Positions 32,501-42,500 of a stretch of 64,000 bases of DNA are shown one piece after another (within the stretch, counting starts at the first letter, position 1; each line of letters opens with the position of its first letter). The DNA comes from Lindgomyces ingoldianus. Its lineage: Eukaryota; Ascomycota; Dothideomycetes; Pleosporales; Lindgomycetaceae. The position numbers and the translations under genes are program-made. The DNA lies in NCBI RefSeq assembly GCF_010093535.1, contig NW_022985164.1, positions 543,495 through 607,494 on the forward strand, given 5' to 3'. The notes beneath the pieces were generated by a model. That model had not been told where the DNA came from, did not search any database, and worked only from the letters and a program-made list of their open reading frames with translations.

Positions 32501-35313
32501 ACTTCATCCAGTCTTTGAACTGGATATGTGCTTCAGCGCCTACATCCAAAAGCTTAAGTGCAGCGAGTGCATTGCCATTTTGGATAGCACTCATCAAAGG
32601 ACTTGAAGCAGATGGCCTCCACTCTGAGCCTCCAACACAAAGGTGGTTGATGGCACGTTTCGCAGCTGGCTCATCAAATTGGAGCAAAGTCTCGAGAACA
32701 TCAGGCTCCTGTTTAGAGATATAGTGAAGGGCAGTCGTCTGATGCATGTCGGCTTGAGCGGAGGAGGCACCAATCTCCAGTAAGGTCTTAGCCATTATTT
32801 TGGCTTTCTCCAATGGAAGCCGAAGGGCAAGCACTAGTGTCAAGATTGCTCCACGGGGCTTCTTGTCGTAGCTGCTAAGGAGTTTGATCGGCAACAGGAC
32901 ATCAGCACCAAAGGTTTGAACAAGCTCTTTGACAACTTCAACGTGACCATGCAAGATCGCGAGGTGAAGGGCTGAACATTGAGTATCCCAAGCCAGCACG
33001 TTGACATCATAAAAGTCAGGTTCGTCTTCTTCGTCCTCTGGGAGTTGGTCCTGAGCTTTTTTCTCTTCTTCTTTGACTTTGACATAGGACCCAGTAGTTG
33101 TCGAGCGCATCTCTAAATCAGAGTCTTCCTCGTCGTCAATCATTTCAATGTCGCTATCATCTTCTTCCTCTTCTGCAGGCTTCTCAGGAACCGCCTTAGT
33201 CTCTCTCCGCTGGTCTCGAGCAGCAACCCTTGCCCGCTTTCGAGCGTCCTCTTTCTTAGCTTCTTGTTCCTCATTCTCTTCACTCTTCTGAAGAATCATC
33301 TTTATTATTTCCACATTTCCACGGGCCGCAGCCAGATGGAGAGCAGTCCTACCGTCAGCAAGGCGAGCGACAAGACGGGCGCCGCGGTCAATGAGTGTCT
33401 TGACAACATCTGGAGTGGAGGACGTGACAGCCAGATGCAAAGGGGTGCGGCCAGTGTAATCTCGACAATTCGGATCAGACCCTTCCTGAGATAGCCAATC
33501 CTCAACATGCTCTACATCGCCGTCGATGATTCCTTGGCATAACCGAGCAGTATTACCGACATACGCCATTTCAGTCCAGTCCTTGTCTGTAATTGGATGG
33601 AAAGAACCAATCGCCTGCCTTCCTGGATCGTCCTGGATGAATGAGATCTCCCCAGAGACGTAGATTTTTGCCTCTTCATCAGCGGCATCGAATTCCTCCG
33701 GAGTCACAGGCTTAGGACAGAAGCCGCAACAGTCGTGAATGACACTACGTTATAGCCATTAGGAAAGGTGTTGTTGGACCTGAGATCAAATTACTTACTC
33801 TTCGGCTCGCCCAAAGAATGCTGGATGTCGATGCAAGTTCACTTCGCGGTCATCTCTCTTGTTCCATTCTGCATTCAATAGGAGGTCCTTGGTGTAGAGG
33901 AGTTTCTCTATCCTCTTCGCATGGTACTTAGGTCCGTAGGGAATCGTGAAAGTGTCTACAGGTCTTTAGAATGTAAAAGAAAGGGCAGCGTTATTCACAA
34001 TAAGGGACTCACGGTAGTCACTGACATCTTCCTGATCAACCCACTCCGCGACTTCATCCTCATGTAAATCCTTGATGTTACCGTGCATACTATAGTTGAG
34101 GTGACGCTGGATGGCCGGCCTTCCTCGTTCACGGCGTCGTTCATCCATGTAATTCTCACGCTCGGATTTGGTAGGAAGTCGCTCTAGAACAAGAAGTCTC
34201 GCCAGCCCGACGGTTCTCCCAAAATTTCGTTCATAGATTGTTGGATCGACGCGTGAGCGTTCCAAAACTGGCCAGTACACTTCGAATCCACGGTGGGAAT
34301 ACTTGCTGAGGCGGTTCTCGTAAGAAGGAGAGCGACGAGTCAAATCGATCGTATTCGATTGAGTCATGTATGCTGTGAGAGCACGGGGAGAGGCATAAAC
34401 CTGCTTTCCATCATATGCCGCACACGAACAGTCAACGTCGAAGCCAGTCAAAATTTCAGCGATCGATTTGTAGATGCGAAGTACAATCTGAAGCGTTAGC
34501 AAAACGGCACATGAAGACACTGCTGCAGACTCACTTGGATATGGCGGGTGGGGTACTGGCTCGCAATGGTGCTTGGGGGCACATTAGATTTTCTGGTAGT
34601 TCTAAATGCCGAGTCACACTTACATTGTATTTTTGGTTCGAATAGTAGCTTTAGGCCGTTAGTTGCATGAATAGCGATATCATGATTTGGCACTTACTCG
34701 TCTCAGTGAGGATACTGTCCTTGATCCTTGTTTCAATCTCGAGGATCTTTTTGGAAGCCTCTTCCTCGTTGAGCCCATAGATGAATAGATCGACATCCGA
34801 AGCTGGAGCTATCATTTCGTGATAGTACTGGCGAAGTGCCCTCTTTGACATGGCATACTGAGACGGAACAGGCAAGAGGCTCGTCACAACGGAGGACCCG
34901 GCAGCGACGACATTACTCCAGTCCAGGTCAACAAGTGAGGATTCGCAGAAGAGGGTAAAGTTTTGCTGGAACTCTCTGATGTCCCGAACGATGGCAGGGG
35001 ACCCACTAGGACGCCTGTCCTTCTCATTGAGCGGCATGATATACCGTTCCTTCTCATCTGTCGTCTCAGCGTCCAGGTTTCGAGCATGGATTTTGACATC
35101 TTTCTCATGTCCATTGAAGACTGGGACGATATTGAGATGTTGGTCGATGAGGGAAGGATGATTGGGTTCCTGGGCAAAAACCTCTCGTATTTTGGAATCG
35201 TACAGCTTGTATGGCTCGAGAAGTTCCAGCAGAGGCTTGTCTGGGTTAGATGCAATGTACTGGATGAAGTCAGTGTGCTTCACAGGGACATTTGGAAGAG
35301 TAGAAGGCGCCAT
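29565..35313 (-). CDS. Giant ankyrin-repeat protein with N-terminal nucleotidyltransferase-like domain (apparent frameshift)
   Basis: Nine exons on the minus strand: 35313-34698, 34648-34624, 34571-34535, 34487-34013, 33955-33799, 33745-31810, 31757-30977, 30929-30671 and 30619-29565 (about 1,779 residues). Residues 135-245 look like a nucleotidyltransferase core: GSS (139-141), SDVDLF (D173, D175) and GFDVDCS (D243, D245), followed by AYDGKQVYASPRAL. A Cys-rich link (HDCCGFCPKP) comes next. Ankyrin repeats then start at DYTGRTPLHLAV and recur (DGRTALHLAAARGNVEIIKMIL, CSALHLAILHGHVEVVKELV, GHTPLALAFSLRRFEAAKLLIAAGAD, SGETPLHYVVKSQ), broken by an acidic Glu/Lys insert. Exon 6 begins in the wrong frame by one base: an extra G/C at about 33720 interrupts the Cys-rich link, after which 600 codons are intact. 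This is probably a sequence error, but it could be a real lesion. Function unknown. Confidence 0.8.
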
Positions 35314-36373
35314 GATGGGTTGTTTGTGAGAAGAATGTGGGAAGAGAACACAATTGGGGGGAATTGGTAAATGAAATCTCTGGGATGGGCGTGGCTTTGC
35401 GAGATACGAGGAGAAGGCGCGGTTGATGGCTGAAAGATGGAGACGGAAACGAAATGAGCGACACGGCGGCTTTATATCTAGCATCTGAGGACAAGACCCT
35501 CCGAGGCATATGCCAGGAGTTCTAGAGTCAGGAGGCGTTGTTTATCACACCGCTCGTCTCCTCTAGGCACCATGTTCCATAGTTAATCTAGGTCAGGTGC
35601 TTTCGTGGTGAAGTCGTGAGGGTTGCCTGAATCCGACGAGGCAGCAACGACGCGCTAGCAAGGAAAGAAGGCCCCACCCAACCGTGATTGGACCATGCCA
35701 CTCCACACTGAGAATAAGCTTCCGATTGCTTCAGCACAAGATTGCCACACTCCAGAACGAAACTGGAGTTGCAACCTTGAGATGGCACATAACCAGGCCG
35801 CGACAATCACCTAACATCACACACGGCTTCAATTAGGGAGGCAGTGATTCATCCCAACCAATTCATTTAGGAACAACACCGTATGGTATTTCATAAGCCT
35901 GTGTACTCTCTAGTCCTGGCCCTGTCCTGATTAGACACAAAACATTCTGCAACTTTGATATCCCATAGACTGAGCATACCATACAGTTCAAAAACGCCGA
36001 GAAAAAAGGGTAGAACCCAAGGGACATCATTTGGATGGAAGAACCACGATCCGAGAAAAATGGATTATCAACGAGAGGCAGAATTAAGGGGCTAGACAAA
36101 ACGTAAAAGAAGATGGTATAGTACGAATAAAATTCCCTGCACCGAAAATTGTGGAGAGGGTGACGTGGAACGAGGAAAAGAGACCCAGGTCCAAATAGGC
36201 CATTCAGCGCCGATAATAAACCAGCCAGCCCTGTCGAAAGAGAGAAAATAGCATATGAAGAGAAGTGTAAGACGGATGTTCATAAACCAAGAGGCAGCAT
36301 CATCAACATCTCCTTTTTAGTCATGGGTCCAACTCAAAACGTCCAATCGAGATGGTCTAAACACCATGTTCAT
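35314..36373. other. Intergenic: ankyrin-gene promoter and teaA-like 3' region
   Basis: About 1 kb without a gene. The segment nearest 35313 is the leader and promoter of the ankyrin gene; the segment nearest 36374 is the 3' flank of the kelch gene. Minus-strand frames at 35588-36283 have no recognised content. Confidence 0.5.
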
Positions 36374-39300
36374 TCAGATCATCGTGGAGCCACCAGGGCC
36401 TGCCGGCACTGTCGACGGAGCAGCGGAGGGGTGGCTCTGGCTGCCTTTTCTCTCCTTCTGTTCTTCTCTCTTCTCATGCTCATCATCATCGAGGTCCATG
36501 CGCTTTCGCCATTGAGCAAGCGACTCGCTCAATTCGCTCTTCTCGCTGGTAGAAGACTTCTCAAAATCGAAGCGGTCGCTAAGCCTATATGCTTTGTTTG
36601 TGGTCTCCCAGTGGGTTCGTAAAGCATCCAATTCAGAAGCGAGGTTGTCAAGAGCCATCGAGTTACGCGTCGCAGGCACGTTTGTGGCGCTCGAGGCATC
36701 TGGTGTGCTCGAGTCGTCATTCTCACTGTACATGGAATCACCAGAAGCGATACTATCATGTGCATGATGGCGGTGTCCACCATCTTCTCCATTGACACCG
36801 GAAGTAGGAATCTGAGACTGGCGACGGTAATTGTCAACCGTGTTCTCGAATTGGTCGAGGAACATTTGCACGCGGGTCTCGGCTTCTCGTGCTCGTTCTT
36901 CGATAATTACATTCTGACGCCGAAGGGCTTCCAGGTCGGTGCGAGATTGCTCTGCCAAGGACTCTAAGTCCTTAGCGTGCTTAGCAGCGGCTTCAGCTTC
37001 TTGACGGGCAGACGCCAACTCGGACTGAAGGGTGGAGAGTTGTGTTTCTAGTTGACTAACTGTGGCCTTCATGTTCGCTTGCACCTGAGACAACTCAGAG
37101 CGAAGTGAGTCTCGCTCTGCCGCCCACTCGCTGGATTGTTCCTTGGTTGGGCTTCGGGAAACTTGTCTTGCCTGTGTAAGCTCTTCCTCCAGTTTGGTGT
37201 TGGCGTTCTTGTATCGCTCAAGCTCCTGCTTCATTTTGGAAAGCATCTTCTCTGTGCCTCGAAGATATTTGACGGCAGCTTGATGATCGCTATGGAGGGT
37301 CTGTAACTTCCCTTCCCATTCCTTGCTGACATCGTGCTCTCGCTGTTCGAATACAGATCGAAGCTCTTCGTGCGCCTTATTCATGGCGTCGATTTGCTGT
37401 TCCAGTTCACGAACTCGGTTCAACTCGGGGGTGCCAAATCTTGAGCTGGGGCTGTCCAACACCCGTGAGCGTCGTGCATCAACGGGGTTGACACCACGCT
37501 CCTCAAGAAGATTCTTGAGAGTCTTCAACTGGACTTCTAGAGCGTTACTTTCAAGGCGAAGGCGTTCATATTGCTGGTGAAGCTCAGCTTTGTCCGCTTC
37601 AGAAACTTGCATATCGCGCATTGCATGCTGCAGCTGCTTTCGAATAGTGAGGCCTTCGCGACTGGATTGTTCCTGATACGCCTCCAGACCGGCAATTCTC
37701 TCCTCAGCGCGTCGAAGCTTTTCGTATGCCTGGTCGGCAGCACTTTGATTCTTGCGGACCATGGCATTCGCAGCCTCCACTTGTTGTTGAAGAATAACGA
37801 CCCGCTCATCCATGGCCTCGTGCTCATCTTCATCGCGTTCGGCAAACCTTCCAAGACCAGAGAGCACCGCTTGGCGATGAAGACGAGCCTCTTCCGCGTA
37901 CTTTTCTGCAAGTTCCTCGGCATCCCGAAGCTTTCGAGAGGCAGACTCTAATTCCATCGTGCGGTCTTCGTGTTCCGAGCGCAACTGTGCTAACTTCTGC
38001 TCTAAGTTGTCCCGTTGATATCGCTCTTCCTCGATCTTCTTTTCCAATAATGTGGATTTGTCTGAAGAAGCAGAAACAGCGTCACGTAGGGATTGGAGAA
38101 TAGAGGCATGGTTTTTTGACTGTTCTGACACCTTCGCATACCTCGTGCTTAGCTCGTTCTTGTCAACGGCCAAAAGGCGGGAGGAAGCCTGAGCCTCCGT
38201 CGCATTTGCCGATGCTTCTCGTGCCACTCTCTGAGCTTCATGAAGCTCGGCTCGCAAGTTCTCGAACTCAGCGGCATTCTTCTGCCGTGACGAGTCCAGC
38301 TCTTGCACACGCTTCTGAGCAGCTTCCGCAGTATCTTCTGCGAGCTGTTTCGCCCTGCGTTCACTTGCCACTTCTTGGCTGAGCTTTTCAAGCTTGGCTG
38401 AAAGCTCACTTTGTACAGCTAGAGAGGCAGCGAGGCGCCGGTTGATGTCGTTGATGCGGTCCATATCAGGCGTCGCTGTACTACGAGTACCATCAGGCTG
38501 AGGTGTGCCACCTTGACTGCCACCCCCGTGAGCCGCAAGTTTTGCCTTGGCGTAGATAGCTTCATTGACCGCGGCTTCCTTTTGTCTTTCGACTTCGGCA
38601 ATTCTCTTCGCTGCGTCTACTTGTTGGGACTTTATGGAAGTTTGCACACGCTCCAGCTCATTCTTCATTTTCAGCAGCGCTTCCAGTAGAGGTCGGTCAT
38701 CGTCGCCAAAGACATCAGCCGCTCGCTCATCAAGAATCGGGCTTGTTGAAGCACCCGGATTATACCCTGCCTTGCGGGCAAGGGCAAGCTCTGAGGCGTA
38801 CCAAGCATTCCGACTCCTTGCAGCTTCCAGCTCCCGCATCAGTTCATCGTTCTGTTGGCTGAGCGCAGGAGAGGCACCCACACCACTGTCAACGGGTCGA
38901 TGGTCACCTTCGCGACTTAACACACGCTGCTGTGCTTCAATTGAGCGTCTTGGCGTCCCTTGCTCTATGCTTTCCAGGGAATGTTGTTGCCGATGCGACC
39001 TCGATGTGTTACGCGAGACAACGCTCGCCGACCTCGTTGTGTCCATAGATTCTTTGTGATCTCGTTGATGCTGACTTATCGACGATATATCTGATCCTTT
39101 TCGCGGGCCATTCACCGTCTTGTCAGAGACAGATTGCGCTTGGATTTCGTTTGTAGAAGGGCTTTCTCTCGTGCTCGGGGACATGTTTTCCCGATCGAAA
39201 GAGGCAGCCCTTGTGTCCACCGGTGGACCGAAGCCTCGGTCCCCTTTAGTAGGCGTTTTACTTCGTACGTTGCTGGTGGCAGTGCCGGCGCCGTTTGCCC

Positions 39301-41095
39301 TCGGTTGAGGAGCTTGCTGCAACGGGGGAGGACCTGATGGAGCTTGGCCGGGGGCGGCTCTAGGTAGCCTAGATCCCGCGGCGCCTGTTGTGATTCCATT
39401 CGCCATAGCATCGGGGCTTCTAGACACCTGCGGCCCAGCCATAACCCCTTCCCTCGTAGGAGGAGAGGCGGGCTTTCCTTGGGGGATACCGGTGCCGATC
39501 CTATCACCCCCGCTCATTTTCCTGGGGGCATTCAACTGTGGTTGCATGGGCGCGTTTTCGTTCGGGGGATATCTGATTTTCGAAGTGTCCAAGATGTAGG
39601 CCATGCTCAGTTCGTTTCGGTCACTTGCGGAGGAGCTTGGCTCGCCAGCTAGACAAATGACATGTTTTCCAAATGCAGTCATGCTGTGGCCCGATCGAGG
39701 CGATGGCGAGTGGCCCATATTCTGAAACATGTACCATCGACGAGAAGATATTCGAAACGCAGCAAGATCACCCAAGTCGACGCCTTCTTGGGTCCGTCCT
39801 CCGAAAATGTACATCGTGTCGTTAACAAGTGTAGCAGAGTGACCTTCTCGAGCAACTGGTATGTAGCCTATGCAGTCAAGTTCGCTCCATGCGTTCGTTC
39901 GTGGTTCGTAGGTCCAGACGTCATTAAACCAGCTGACACCGTCCGTTCCACCAAAGCTTTGGTTCATCAGCGCATGAATTTGGGGGAAACTCAACGTTGA
40001 ATAATCCACTTACAGATAGAGCTTGTCATTCCAAGTGACAACGGAATGGTTTGTACGTGCCGGGGGTGCTCGACCTTGGGGAGATGAGAGGGTTCCATCT
40101 TTTGTATTCGGCAATAGCACTTCCCATCGACTGGATGAGGACTGAAGAGAATTCAAATCGAACGCGACCAAATCATTGAAGAAAAAACCTTCAACTTGTC
40201 CACCGAAGATGTAAATCTTGGAACCTAAGATATTCAAAGTGTGGCCATAGCGACCGGTGGGCCTGGGCCCTTGGGGCAAAGCGCGCGACCAATGTTTTGT
40301 TGCTGCGGAGTGTTAGCGCCTGCTTTACAATGCCAAACCCAGAACATACAGGTGTTCAAGAGATAGAGGGTATCGTCGAGGTCATCGTTGTCGTCAAGCT
40401 TGGTGTCTCCTCCAAAAACGATGAAGGCATTCCCGACCAACAAGCTCGCGTGGCCTACTCTTGGCCCGGGACCGTCTCCCGTGGTTGAGATAGGATAGCA
40501 AGCCAGGCTCCCATTCCCCATCTCTGTCAACCACAGGTCCCCTTTGACTGTAGAGCCGCCCACAAGGCCACCCATAATATAGATGACGCCATCTTTGGAA
40601 GCGGTTGCGTTGATTGCGGCGCCATATCGGGGGAAGGGATTTACGGTCGTGGTAAAGTTCAGTCGTCGCGAGGACCAGGGATAAGGCGAGTCTCCAGGGT
40701 TGCGGCCACTTCGGGGGTTCTGAGCAGCACCATTAGCAACCACAGAGCAACATGTGAGGGCAAGGTGAGAGCAACGCTAGGCCTTCTCCCCTCGCTAGAC
40801 TTGCCTGGTAGTCCGAATCAGCCCTATCCCTCAGCGTCTTGGGCTCAGGGCTCGCCGTGGTGGCGGGATTCTGGAGAGAGCTGAGGGAGTTGTTCACACT
40901 GGCACCGGGCGTGGGCGTTTGGGTCGGTGGTGGTACGCCGCGACCCTTCTCGGGGTCTCGCCCGCTCAATCCATTTGCCGTGGGTATCTGCGAGCCCGGT
41001 CCATGCGAGGACGAAATATCGCGGGTGGCTGGCGGTAGCGCATTATTCTGCTGCTGTTGCTGTTGCTTATTCTTCTTTCCAAACAGGAACGACAT
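36374..41095 (-). CDS. teaA: Kelch-repeat coiled-coil cell-end marker (Tea1/TeaA type)
   Basis: Four exons: 41095-40805, 40719-40350, 40302-40014 and 39956-36374, giving 1,510 residues. The first intron (85 bases) fits only a GC-AG form (donor GCAAGT, acceptor GCTCAG); the others are normal. The N-terminus MSFLFGKKNK is followed by polyglutamine. About six kelch blades follow (RYGAAINATASKDGVIYIMGG, RVGHASLLVGNAFIVFGG, RYGHTLNILGSKIYIFGG, RTNHSVVTWNDKLYLFGG, REGHSATLVNDTMYIFGG, RSGHSMTAFGKHVICLAG). Next is a Pro/Ser-rich linker, then some 800 residues of heptad coiled coil from about residue 640. The tail is Asp/Ser-rich. Tea1-type proteins ride microtubule plus ends to the cell tip and mark the site of polarised growth. 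Order and length match the family. Confidence 0.92.
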
Positions 41096-42496
41096 AGTGG
41101 CGGGCTTGCGCCGATTGCGATGTCAGAAAATGGGCAGCCAGCGCCGCTCAAAAACGCATCCGGGATACAGTTGCTTCGTGATAGCGAAGGTGGGTGGTGA
41201 AGGGAGGTCGCGCGGAAGGGTGCAAGGCCGGGAGGGCTGAAGAATTCCTGCGACGGGGTCGGAATGCAAGCAGGAGGGGTGTTTTAGAGGGAATAGCGAT
41301 GATTAACCGGCATGCGCATGTCTCAGCGAGCAACGAAGGGCAGGTATTAGGGGACGCGCTGGAGGAGAGAGGAAGTAACGAGGAGCGGCGGAAGGTAGGA
41401 GTCGTGATGTGGGTGGAGGACGAAGTTTGACGTGGGCGTTTGAGAGAACGGCCTGCTTGTCTTGGCCAGGGAATGTCTTCAACGAGACGAAAGCCGTTCG
41501 ACTGCACGAGCGCTGGCTTCACAGCAACAGCATTAAAACAAAGCGGATGCAAACACCGATTGGACGCGGCAACGGGGGATTGTGACAAATTGTTGACTGT
41601 TTCTAACCATGATGCACATTCTGCCTGTTACACATTTTGCTCATTGTCAGCGTTGTTACGCCGTCCCCTTTGAAGCTTCCCCTGAGTTCGGATCGCCGCC
41701 AAAGGCCGGGCAAGGGGGGGGCGTCAAACGCGGTAATTGGCTGTTTCGCGGGGGTGCAGAGCCATGCACGTCTTCCGGTCTGCACAGCGGCTATCGGAAC
41801 ATATAAATCTACAGCAACAATGTCCCATCGGCATCGACTGCCACGAGCGGCCCACCGGAGCCAAACGCCCGTCAAGGCATTTGGGGCCTTTTGCAGCATT
41901 GCGGTGAGCTGATGGCGCCCGGGGAAGATGCACTAAGATCGAGGCGTGGTCCGAGCCGCCCCGGAGCTTTTGGCGTCCAATGTGTACATACCTACGGATC
42001 CGTACGGTGTACTATTACTGTATGCGTTTGATCATGGAAGAGTCGACGCTCGCATGGCACTGCAAACTCCCGTCCTGCAGTGGAGAGCGCAAAGAGCGCG
42101 AAGAGCGTGAAGAACGTGAAGAGAGACGTGTGCGTTGTACGGACAGCTGCCGGCGCACACCGTTAGCAGCTCCAGAGTTCAATGATGAGCGAAAGCAGTC
42201 ACCGGTGGAGGATCCATGGATCATCATCGCACCGCTCATTGGCCGAGGTCACCGGGTCACGTGATTCTCTCACCGAAACCGCCGAGCCGGGCAAGGCCAG
42301 CCTTCAAAGCTTCGAGCTCCAGCAAACACGCTCACCGCGACGTCCAAGGCCTTGACGGAACTGTCTCTGCCTTTGCGCCCTCTTCCACTGACTTAAGCTG
42401 CAACATCTCACTCGCTCTTCTAACTCTCCCTCCAGACTACCGCTCCGACATGGGCCTGGCCTCGAGGTTCGTCATCGCAGCTCGCCGACGTACAAC
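41096..42496. promoter_or_regulatory. Divergent promoter region between teaA-like and KOG1/Raptor genes
   Basis: The two genes start 1.4 kb apart on opposite strands, so this region must hold both promoters. It contains a palindromic E-box TCACGTGA at 42257-42264, 230 bases before the Raptor start, and a purine-rich repeat at 42084-42123. GC-rich short frames here lack protein motifs. The regulatory role of the E-box is an inference. Confidence 0.5.
42084..42123. repeat. Purine-rich 9-base tandem repeat (GAGCGYGAA-like)
   Basis: About four imperfect copies of GAGCGTGAA in the Raptor upstream region. On the plus strand it would encode Glu/Arg runs, which makes a local spurious frame. Confidence 0.7.
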
Positions 42497-42500
42497 ATGA
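42450..42500 (+). CDS. Upstream ORF overlapping the Raptor start codon
   Basis: 16-codon ORF (MGLASRFVIAARRRTT) whose TGA stop overlaps the Raptor ATG in the sequence ATGA at 42497-42500. If the transcript starts upstream of 42450 it would act as a translational control element by termination-reinitiation or leaky scanning. The transcript start is not known from sequence. Confidence 0.35.
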   Translation: MGLASRFVIAARRRTT

